Position numbers and translations under genes: made by a program | In this document: piece by piece, positions 54,879-62,301 of the stretch | Layout: every line of letters starts with the position of its first letter | How positions within the stretch are numbered: the stretch's first letter is position 1 | The notes under the pieces: generated by a model | What the model was told of the DNA's origin: nothing | The model's database searches: none | The model's input: the letters and a program-made list of their open reading frames with translations, nothing else | Assembly: GCF_022531965.1 (NCBI RefSeq) | Contig: NZ_CP092831.1 | Coordinates: 3,481,001 to 3,545,000, forward strand | Length of the DNA stretch: 64,000 nt | Origin: Paenibacillus peoriae | GTDB taxonomy: Bacteria; Bacillota; Bacilli; Paenibacillales; Paenibacillaceae | Direction: 5' to 3'

Positions 54879-56624
54879 ATGGCATTGGACGGAATCGTAA
54901 CCCGCGCTATCGTACACGAACTGCAAGGCATCCGAGGCGGGCGCATTAATAAAATACATCAGCCAAACGATCGCGATATCGTGCTGAATCTGCGGGCACA
55001 AGGCGGAAGCGTAAAGCTGCTGCTGTCAGCTAATCCGACCTTCCCGCGTGTACATTTTACAGAACAAAGCTTTCTTAATCCGACAGAAGCCCCTATGTTT
55101 TGTATGCTTCTTCGCAAGCATTGCGAAGGAGGCGTTATTGAGAAAATCACGCAGGTGGGCATGGAGCGTATTATTCACATGGATGTACGTCAACGTGATG
55201 AACTGGGAGATGTTTCACTCAAACGAATTATCATTGAACTGATGGGCAGACACAGCAACATTATTTTGCTTGACCCGGGAACAGGCGTGATGCTAGATGG
55301 CATTCATCATGTTACACCGTCTATTAGCAGCTATCGGGTCATTATGCCCGGCTTTCAATACACGGAGCCTCCTGAACAAAACAAGCTAAATCCACTAGAA
55401 ACAGAAGAGGCAGCTTTCATATCCTCGTATCAAACAGCACTCGAGGCCGGAGAAGCTCCCAAACGCTGGATCGTGAACACTTTTACTGGACTCAGTCCCC
55501 TCATTGCTGAAGAGATACTAACTCGAGTAACTAATGAAGTATCTGGTGATAGTGATCGTTCACTATGGAGTACATTCAGTCACATCATGGATGACGTGCG
55601 GAACCATCGTTTTCAGCCGGTATCTGGACTAAACGCACAAGATAAAGTGATATTCTCAGCCATTCCACTGACGTTGATCCAAGGAGAACGTAAGGAGTAC
55701 GCTACGATCAGTGAGTGTATGGAAGACTTCTTCGGTGAAAAAGCAGAAAGGGATACGGTTAAGCAAAAGGTCAGTGACCTACTGCGGTTTCTGCAAAATG
55801 AGCGGAGTAAAAACGTAAAAAAACTCGACTATCTCCAACAGGATTTGGCCGAGGCGGAAGATGCCGATCAATTTCGCATTTATGGAGAGTTGCTGTTCGC
55901 TTCGCTGCATGAGGTGAAAAAAGGGGACAAAGAAGTGACGATCATCAACTTTTATGATGAGGAACAGCGTCCAATGTCCATCCCACTGGACCCACTACTC
56001 AACCCGTCGGATAATGCGCAACGGTATTTTAAAAAATACAACAAATATAAAAACAGCCTAGCTGTCATTGACGAACAACTGGAGAAAACGCACGAAGAAA
56101 TCCGTTATATGGACAGTCTTCTTCAGCAGCTAGCCCATGCCTCTATGAATGACATTGAGGAAATACGTGAAGAACTGGTTCAGCAGGGCTATCTCAGAGA
56201 TCGGGTCAAAAAAGGAAAGAAAAAGAAGAAAAACGACCGTCCAACCCTGCACGTCTATACATCATCCGAAGGTATCGAGTTACTGGTTGGCAAAAACAAC
56301 TTGCAAAATGAATATGTAACAAATCGACTGGCCGGACCAAATGACACCTGGCTGCACACAAAGGATATTCCGGGGTCACACGTCGTTATACGTGCTGAGC
56401 AATTCGGAGATGCGACGCTGGAGGAAGCAGCTCAACTCGCTGCTTATTTTAGTCAGGCCAAGCAGTCCAGCAGTGTACCTGTGGACGCCACCCTGATTCG
56501 ACATGTACGTAAGCCTAGCGGAGCCAAACCTGGCTTTGTCATCTACGACCATCAGCGTACGCTTTTCATTACACCCGATGAGGAACTAGTCAAAAAGCTG
56601 CCGAATCGCATCAAAAACGGTTAA
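54879..56624 (+). CDS. rqcH: Rqc2 homologue RqcH (NFACT protein)
   Basis: This 581-residue NFACT protein binds stalled 50S-peptidyl-tRNA complexes and directs addition of C-terminal alanine tails for degradation of unfinished proteins. Domains in order are NFACT-N (MALDGIVTRAIVHELQ, GGRINKIHQPNDRDIVLNLR), a coiled-coil middle (about 290-430), a lysine-rich patch (KKGKKKKKNDR) and NFACT-R with GKNNLQNEYVTNRLAGPNDTW and HTKDIPGSHVVI. The ATG has AAAGGAG about 9 bases upstream. A bidirectional terminator follows. Confidence 0.95.
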   Translation: MALDGIVTRAIVHELQGIRGGRINKIHQPNDRDIVLNLRAQGGSVKLLLSANPTFPRVHFTEQSFLNPTEAPMFCMLLRKHCEGGVIEKITQVGMERIIHMDVRQRDELGDVSLKRIIIELMGRHSNIILLDPGTGVMLDGIHHVTPSISSYRVIMPGFQYTEPPEQNKLNPLETEEAAFISSYQTALEAGEAPKRWIVNTFTGLSPLIAEEILTRVTNEVSGDSDRSLWSTFSHIMDDVRNHRFQPVSGLNAQDKVIFSAIPLTLIQGERKEYATISECMEDFFGEKAERDTVKQKVSDLLRFLQNERSKNVKKLDYLQQDLAEAEDADQFRIYGELLFASLHEVKKGDKEVTIINFYDEEQRPMSIPLDPLLNPSDNAQRYFKKYNKYKNSLAVIDEQLEKTHEEIRYMDSLLQQLAHASMNDIEEIREELVQQGYLRDRVKKGKKKKKNDRPTLHVYTSSEGIELLVGKNNLQNEYVTNRLAGPNDTWLHTKDIPGSHVVIRAEQFGDATLEEAAQLAAYFSQAKQSSSVPVDATLIRHVRKPSGAKPGFVIYDHQRTLFITPDEELVKKLPNRIKNG

Positions 56625-56655
56625 ATCTTACTAGCCTGTTGAACCCACAAAAAAA

Positions 56656-56715
56656 GCCCTTTGTTCTTTGCACGGTACACTTCTTGTGTTCCATGCATAA
56701 GGCAAGGGGCTTTTT
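56656..56715. terminator. Bidirectional terminator between rqcH and the PHP gene
   Basis: GCCCTTTG (56656-56663) pairs with CAAGGGGC (56703-56710). T-runs lie on both sides; the loop is long. Confidence 0.75.
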
Positions 56716-56717
56716 AT

Positions 56718-57587
56718 TTACTTTTGTCCAATAGCAGCCTTCCTCAATTCCTCGACTACCTGCCCTTCCACACTACGGCTACCCAGATCACCGTGAAAAA
56801 TAACACCTTGACGCGCGCCGTGAAAATCCGAGCCGCCAGTTGCAATGAGGCCATATTGCGCCGCCATCGCAGTATATCGGCTCTCAGCCTCAGCATCATG
56901 GTCCGAATGTCGCACCTCCAAGCCCGCAGGCTTCGCCTCCTCTATAATAGAACGAACCAGCTCATCATTTCCGTACAAGCCAGGGTGGGCCACCACGGGT
57001 ACCCCTCCTGCTTCACGAATCCAGTTTATGGCCTCCGCAGGCTCTACACGGGGTACAGACACATATCCGGGCGCTCCTTCCGCCAAGTAACGGTCAAACG
57101 CGTCCCGCATATCCTTCGCATATCCTTTTTGAACCAGCGTATCCGCCATATGCGGACGTCCAATGCTTTCATCTGGTGCCAGCGGTCTGCCCATCGTAGC
57201 CACCACTTCACCCAGTGTGATTTCCACACCCAGACTACGCAATTGACTCAAAATCAAATCATTACGGGTATCCCGTGCCTGGCGAAGCTTTTCCAACCGT
57301 TCCAAAAACACTTTATTGCGGTAATCCATAAAATAACCGAGTATATGAATATCCTTATCGCCAGCTCGAGTACTAATTTCCACTCCCGGCACCACAGTAA
57401 TTCCTATGCGTTTTCCCTCTTCCAGAGCTTCCTCCAGGCCAGCTACCGTATCATGATCTGTAATGGCCACACCTGCCAGTCCTTTTTCCTTGGCCCAGCG
57501 TACATTATCTGCAGGTGGTTGCATTCCGTCAGATGCTTGGGTGTGTGTGTGTAAATCATATCGTTTTACGTTAATCTGCTCCTTCAT
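56718..57587 (-). CDS. PHP-domain phosphoesterase
   Basis: This 289-residue protein is a polymerase-and-histidinol-phosphatase-type metal enzyme with motif I YDLHTHTQASDG, motif II AITDHDTVAGL, GVEIST, PVVAHPGLYG and GSDFHG at the C-terminal end. Close relatives such as YciV act on 3',5'-nucleotide bisphosphates or as 5'-3' exonucleases on short RNA. The substrate here is not established. AAGGAGG lies 8 bases upstream of the ATG, which overlaps the stop of the upstream LysR gene by one base (TAATG), so they form one transcript. Confidence 0.9.
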   Translation of the reverse strand: MKEQINVKRYDLHTHTQASDGMQPPADNVRWAKEKGLAGVAITDHDTVAGLEEALEEGKRIGITVVPGVEISTRAGDKDIHILGYFMDYRNKVFLERLEKLRQARDTRNDLILSQLRSLGVEITLGEVVATMGRPLAPDESIGRPHMADTLVQKGYAKDMRDAFDRYLAEGAPGYVSVPRVEPAEAINWIREAGGVPVVAHPGLYGNDELVRSIIEEAKPAGLEVRHSDHDAEAESRYTAMAAQYGLIATGGSDFHGARQGVIFHGDLGSRSVEGQVVEELRKAAIGQK

Positions 57588-58543
57588 TATACATCCTCCT
57601 TCTCTTTCACCTTTGCAAGCTCGTCCTGCGAGTCCCCCAGGACGTCCGTTCCCTGATCATGACGACGCAAGTAAGACAGGAAGGTTACTACCGGAATCGG
57701 CAACAACGCCGACTTCAAATGAATTGCATAAAATTCTCGTTTGAACGTGATATCTGAAATATTTACAATTTTCAATAATCCGAGCGCAACTTCATGCTTC
57801 ACCGAAGAAGGTGATAGCATGGTAATACCCAGTCCAGCCTCCACCGCCGATTTAACCGCTCCAGTGCTCCCCATCTCCATTACAATCCCAAGTCGGGAGG
57901 CATCCATACCACGATTTTTCAGCTCATCTTCTATTACTTGACGTGTACCAGATCCCTTTTCTCTGGCTACAAAAGGATGCTTGAACACATCTTCCAGAAC
58001 CACTTTTTTAGCCTTGGCCAGCGCATGTCCTGAAGGCACAATCAGTTTCAGTTCGTCCTGCATCACAGGTTCCACCACGATATCCGGATGCTGGACTGGG
58101 GCCTCAATCAGTCCTAAATTCAGCTGATGTTTTAGTATATCATCCATAATCTGAGTTGTATTCATCACATTCATCGCCATGCGTATATGAGGGTATTCCT
58201 GACCAAACGGTCCCAGCATTCTGGGTACAATATACTCACCAATCGTTAGGCTGGCGCCAATATGCAATCTTCCCTCCAACATGTGAGTAAAAGCAGACAT
58301 CGCCTCGTCAGCTTCCCTGATCAGTTGCATGCTTTTTTTCGCAAAAGGCAGGAGTGTCGCTCCCGCCTCTGAAAGTTCGATTTTTTTAGTCGAACGTTGC
58401 AGCAGTTTCGTGCCAAAATAATCTTCCAAAGACTGAATTTGCATCGTCACCGCAGGTTGTGTCATATGCAGCGCTTGTGCCGCCGCCGAGAAGCTCCCGC
58501 GTTCCGCTACGGTATAAAAAATGTGCAACTGATGAAAGTTCAT
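57587..58543 (-). CDS. LysR-family transcriptional regulator
   Basis: This 318-residue regulator has an N-terminal winged helix (HIFYTVAERGSFSAAAQALHMTQPAVTMQIQSLE, about residues 7-40) and a periplasmic-binding-like effector domain with REKGSGTRQVI and GLGITMLSPSSV. It resembles the CysB/CysL branch that controls sulphur metabolism, but the effector is not predictable. It is coupled by a one-base stop-start overlap to the PHP phosphoesterase, an unusual pairing. No divergent target gene is present; the upstream neighbour is separated by a terminator. Confidence 0.9.
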   Translation of the reverse strand: MNFHQLHIFYTVAERGSFSAAAQALHMTQPAVTMQIQSLEDYFGTKLLQRSTKKIELSEAGATLLPFAKKSMQLIREADEAMSAFTHMLEGRLHIGASLTIGEYIVPRMLGPFGQEYPHIRMAMNVMNTTQIMDDILKHQLNLGLIEAPVQHPDIVVEPVMQDELKLIVPSGHALAKAKKVVLEDVFKHPFVAREKGSGTRQVIEDELKNRGMDASRLGIVMEMGSTGAVKSAVEAGLGITMLSPSSVKHEVALGLLKIVNISDITFKREFYAIHLKSALLPIPVVTFLSYLRRHDQGTDVLGDSQDELAKVKEKEDV

Positions 58544-58650
58544 ACTGACAGCCCTCTCCCCTCTGTTCTCCCTATTTTAACATAAGAAAAACGTCTGTCG
58601 AAAGCATTTCCAAGTAAACTTACTGAATTGGGTAGTTTTATTATTGGAAA

Positions 58651-58685
58651 ATAAAAAAAGCATGCAGCTAATAACTGCATACTTT
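58651..58685 (-). terminator. Terminator of the 58756 gene
   Basis: AAAGTATGCAG and CTGCATGCTTT pair with one mismatch on the minus strand. Seven T follow. Confidence 0.8.
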
Positions 58686-58755
58686 CTACTTAAACTTAAC
58701 GGTATTCAAGAAGTTTGGAGATTTTTTCATCTGAAGCCGTTCTCCAAATGACCGT

Positions 58756-59193
58756 CTATTTTTGCTTACGAGTGCTTTTCATCAGTGTCATGCGCCGCGA
58801 ATGGCGTAACCATGAATAGTATGACTTCAAATCCCTTAATTCAATGGTCTCCGACATCCGGCCCAAAAAGGTAATGACAATCATTTTGTGAAGCGGATTC
58901 CCCGCAATATCCATCTCGCCGGGCAACTCTCCAAATTCGGCCACGACGACCAGATCACCATCAATTAAATATACATCCTCTTCGTTATGATAATAGGACT
59001 CCATCCTGTTTTGCTTCAGGCATTCCCAAAGCCAGGCGGCGATATGATTCGTCTCGGACTGTTTCTGCTCTACCCGATCTAAGTAACGTGTTTTCGCATG
59101 ATTTGTTATCACGATATCGGCGACTTTTTTATCGCCCATCTCCACATAGAACGGTTCGTATGTACTCCATCGCTGCATTGCTTTGTCACGCAC
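58756..59193 (-). CDS. Conserved hypothetical protein
   Basis: I do not recognise this 145-residue soluble protein. It contains VADIVITNHAKTRYLDRV, which is reminiscent of a nuclease- or toxin-like HAxxRxxxR motif, then a beta-rich middle (YLIDGDLVVVAEFG) and a basic C-terminus (RHSRRMTLMKSTRKQK). The start is a GTG at 59193 with GGGGAG about 8 bases upstream; an ATG five codons later is possible. It stands alone, with terminators on both sides. Confidence 0.65.
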   Translation of the reverse strand: MRDKAMQRWSTYEPFYVEMGDKKVADIVITNHAKTRYLDRVEQKQSETNHIAAWLWECLKQNRMESYYHNEEDVYLIDGDLVVVAEFGELPGEMDIAGNPLHKMIVITFLGRMSETIELRDLKSYYSWLRHSRRMTLMKSTRKQK

Positions 59194-59360
59194 GGGATCA
59201 CTCTCCCCACCAGATAGGTCTTTATATCTACCAATATATTCATATGTTACCTCAACAGACCCGGGACTACAAGTTACAAAATTGAAGTTTATGGGTGATA
59301 TTTAAAGATTTTTTAGGTCTAACAGCATCAAGACCATTATGCAAAAGTCCTGACTTCACG

Positions 59361-59387
59361 AAAAAAAGCCAGCCTGTAGGCTGACCT
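59361..59387 (-). terminator. Terminator after ylbG
   Basis: GTCAGCC-TACA-GGCTGGC on the minus strand is followed by seven T. The gap between this hairpin and the next gene (about 59194-59360) holds nothing I recognise. Confidence 0.85.
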
Positions 59388-59422
59388 TTCAAGAAAAGTT
59401 TACAATTTATAGACATTTGATC

Positions 59423-59683
59423 TTATATCTCATATTCTTTCATCTTTTCCTTATCGTCGTTGTAATCCGTCCTAATCTCATTTCGAAAAGAGCGCTCGAC
59501 CTTACGCACATAGGAAAGTCTGCGAATATTTTTAACGGTGTCTTCTGCCCGATCCGCATTCATATATATCACTACATAATGCATACGCTTTGAAATAAAG
59601 TGGACATTTCCGTATTTCTCCAGATTGCGGGCAGCCTTGATATCGCTTACCCAAATGATGTACCCTGTCCGCTCGGCAAACAT
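59423..59683 (-). CDS. ylbG: YlbG-family protein (DUF2129)
   Basis: This 86-residue protein has the family pattern TGYIIWVSDIKAARNLEKYGNVHFISKRMHYVVIYMN and KVERSFRNEI. Its function is unknown, but it is regularly encoded next to ylbF. The ATG at 59683 (MFAERTG) is chosen because GGGGGGAG lies about 10 bases upstream. A longer frame to 59755 overlaps ylbF and lacks a site. It lies 38 bases after the ylbF stop. Confidence 0.85.
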   Translation of the reverse strand: MFAERTGYIIWVSDIKAARNLEKYGNVHFISKRMHYVVIYMNADRAEDTVKNIRRLSYVRKVERSFRNEIRTDYNDDKEKMKEYEI

Positions 59684-59721
59684 TCGCTTCATCTCCCCCC
59701 ACTCGGTATCATTCCTATGAC

Positions 59722-60162
59722 CTATCCACAGGAGCATTTCCCTCCGCTGCCACATCCGCCTTTTTTCACATTCGGATCATTGCTCGGCACCTTAATAGTC
59801 TCGGACACGGAATATGCAATCGTTTCAGACATGGCATGAAGCATATCATCCAGCGCCTTTTCGGCTCGTTTGAACTCCTTAACATCCACGAATTGTTCCA
59901 GTTCCAGCTCAACGACCTGCACTGCATCCTTCGCTTCATGATAGTTCGGATGAAAATGCCCAAAACGCTCCGTTTCCGCGAATAGCTCCTTTTTGGCATC
60001 CAGCTTGCGTACACACGCCTGAATAGACGGATTCAATTCCACACGCTGTTTCCAATATAAATAATCCGATACCTCAAAGGATCGGTTGACCATATCGCCC
60101 AATTCATAGGCGTTAATAAGCACTTCTGCCATATTGACCGTGTTCAATTCGGCTACGCTCAT
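59722..60162 (-). CDS. ylbF: YlbF family regulator (RicF), Y-complex subunit
   Basis: This 146-residue helical protein matches YlbF in AEVLINAYELGDMVNRS, FHPNYHEAKDAVQVVELELEQF and VKEFKRAEKALDDML. The extreme C-terminus is CGSGGKCSCG. In B. subtilis YlbF joins YmcA and YaaT in the RicAFT complex, which carries [4Fe-4S] clusters and stimulates RNase Y processing and sporulation or biofilm entry. The C-terminal cysteines (C137, C143, C145) could be cluster ligands. The start at 60162 is likely; an ATG ten codons later is possible. It is followed by ylbG as in B. subtilis. Confidence 0.88.
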   Translation of the reverse strand: MSVAELNTVNMAEVLINAYELGDMVNRSFEVSDYLYWKQRVELNPSIQACVRKLDAKKELFAETERFGHFHPNYHEAKDAVQVVELELEQFVDVKEFKRAEKALDDMLHAMSETIAYSVSETIKVPSNDPNVKKGGCGSGGKCSCG

Positions 60163-60270
60163 GAATGTTCATCTCACTTTATATAAAGTTCTACCCTGTA
60201 AAAGTAGACTCATTTATCATACCACATCCTTCTTTTGAGAAGAAGAAGTTTCATGCACTTCCTGGCCCTA

Positions 60271-62295
60271 CTATGTAAAAGGAACCAGCAAGCGCATGTC
60301 TGACCATTCACTTGGCTGTAAGGTCGCAGGAGAAAGTGTTTCGTCATCCCTTCCTGAGGCATACCAGCCTGTGACACTCCATGGTGCACCGGAAACCACC
60401 GCCTCCGGTATCCATTTAACCTCTTTCCCACCGATTCGCAGCCCCACAGCAGCCTGCCAACGAATCGCTTGCTCGATCAACTGCCGGGCAGTGGAAGTAT
60501 GGTAACTCCTCCATTCTTTTGTCCATGAGGAGGGGACTGTAGATCTTTCTGGTAAATAGTCAGACGGATCAGGCAGTGTATGCTCTTGTTCGTAAAAGTG
60601 CAGCGTTCGCCCTGTATAAACCAAACCTGCCCTCCCCTCTTGGGAAAATATAGAACGGGCTAGAATAGGTTCGGACTCCATTTTACTGTTGAGGCTGCCT
60701 GAATTTATGTTCTCTGTTTCCGAAATCAGTGGATAATGATGAGCTGGCTCGTCCACACCTTCGGGTTCACGACGTGGACCTAATCCTATTGCAGCAAGCG
60801 TTTTTCGTATTTTGACAGCAGAGCTCGCCGGAATAATAAAGTCCTTGTCGCCAAGCCGTTCCAGCAATCCTTCCAGCGCGGGATGGCGTGCAACCATGTC
60901 TGCATCCTCCTGTGTGCCACATCGCAAAAGTGTTACCGTTGCAAAAGCCGTCCGTCCGACATCGCCTGCCCACTGTTCTACCGCCATACGTACATGATCA
61001 GGCACGCCTGTCCGGCTGAACTTGTCCAGTAGAGCAGGGATTGCTTTGGCTTCCATCCCTAACTCGATTGCCTCTGTAACACTTTCTCTGGTGATCCGGT
61101 ATATTGCCATCCGATCTCCTGTCACACGTTCACAGCAGCATTCCAGTCGCCAGCGCACATCATATGCCACATCTGGCGGAACCAATATTTCAAAATTAGG
61201 TTGTACATAAAAAGTACCTTGTTGTTGATGTGTATCCTCGTAATTATTGGGACGAAGCATGTCTAACACAGATACATTCCAGCGAAAACACAGTTTACCC
61301 GATGCAGTCTGGCCCCAATCACCCATTCCAAACGCAGTCAGGGCCTTCAGCCAACCCTCCAATCCCTCCATGAAAGATCCATTAAAATTAAAATCAGAAC
61401 CCGTTTCTCCCGCAAACCCTTCCGGATTTGAGGTTGTAGGAATAAGGTCTAAAAGGGCACTGTTCTTGGAATCAGCTCCGCTCGTACTCTCCTGCTGGAT
61501 TAGGCCTACTTGAAGCATCCATTGCAGCAGACACTTGATAGATATCCACCCTTCCGTTCCCATATACTGGGAGACAGCACACAGCATATAGCGAAAATGC
61601 TGCATGGATGCTTCGGCCTTGCCGTATCTTTCCATGAGTGTAGCAAAAATATGCTTGCGCATTTGCCAAGCAGACAAACGAATCCAAGTCGCCAGTTCCG
61701 TTTCCTGAATGCGAAAAGACACCGTTTCTTTTACTAACAGCCCCAAACTGAGTAGCAAATCCATCATGACCACGGTTTGCACAGGATACAGCTCTGCATG
61801 CGCATAATGCAACCCAAGACCCATCAGGTCCTCCGGGCGAAAGGGGGTCAGTTCATTCAATTTTTGCAATGATCGCTTATGTATGGTTCCTTTGGCCGTC
61901 AAAGGGACGCCCTGTACTGCAATACGTGACAACGCATGCAGCAATTCCGACTCCAGGCCTGTCATTGATTCATGTACCGTTATCGGATGATCCGAATGCA
62001 TCATGTTCATTGGATTTTCCTCTAACAACATATCGTACAGATCCGGTAGTCGATAAACCGGGATATATAAAATTCGTTCGCCCCACGATTTGGTAACAGC
62101 CTCCAGCCAGCCCCGGGCACGTAATCCACGCAGTGCCAGTTTCGTTTCGACTCCGCTTAACGATCCCCGGGTAAGCTGTATAGGTTCTTCTTCCTTCATG
62201 GGCTGTCCCGCGTGCCGAATAAAGCATCGTCTAAGTACCAGCAGCTCATCCGATGAAAGCTCATTCCAGCTGTCTTGCGTGTTCGTTACGCCCAT
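60271..62295 (-). CDS. Helicase-associated protein with XPB/Ssl2 N-terminal-like domain
   Basis: This 674-residue protein lacks helicase motifs. Its N-terminal half is helical, with winged-helix-like segments (SSDELLVLRRCFIRHAGQ, LTRGSLSGVETKLALRGL). Residues about 390-520 contain the helicase-associated domain: FYVQPNFEILVPPDVAYDVRWRLE, RITRESVTEAIELG and FIIPASSAVKIRKTLAAIGL. Similar proteins in actinobacteria are encoded beside XPB helicases. The gap of 6 bases after the XPB stop means a shared transcript, so the two probably work together in DNA repair or recombination. The precise role is unknown. Confidence 0.8.
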   Translation of the reverse strand: MGVTNTQDSWNELSSDELLVLRRCFIRHAGQPMKEEEPIQLTRGSLSGVETKLALRGLRARGWLEAVTKSWGERILYIPVYRLPDLYDMLLEENPMNMMHSDHPITVHESMTGLESELLHALSRIAVQGVPLTAKGTIHKRSLQKLNELTPFRPEDLMGLGLHYAHAELYPVQTVVMMDLLLSLGLLVKETVSFRIQETELATWIRLSAWQMRKHIFATLMERYGKAEASMQHFRYMLCAVSQYMGTEGWISIKCLLQWMLQVGLIQQESTSGADSKNSALLDLIPTTSNPEGFAGETGSDFNFNGSFMEGLEGWLKALTAFGMGDWGQTASGKLCFRWNVSVLDMLRPNNYEDTHQQQGTFYVQPNFEILVPPDVAYDVRWRLECCCERVTGDRMAIYRITRESVTEAIELGMEAKAIPALLDKFSRTGVPDHVRMAVEQWAGDVGRTAFATVTLLRCGTQEDADMVARHPALEGLLERLGDKDFIIPASSAVKIRKTLAAIGLGPRREPEGVDEPAHHYPLISETENINSGSLNSKMESEPILARSIFSQEGRAGLVYTGRTLHFYEQEHTLPDPSDYLPERSTVPSSWTKEWRSYHTSTARQLIEQAIRWQAAVGLRIGGKEVKWIPEAVVSGAPWSVTGWYASGRDDETLSPATLQPSEWSDMRLLVPFT

Positions 62296-62301
62296 TCTTG
62301 A

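Noticed and set aside
56661..57554. Long open frame on the plus strand opposite the PHP gene
   Set aside because: It is fully antisense to a gene with clear PHP motifs and coupled translation. Its composition is codon shadow, and it has no ribosome site.
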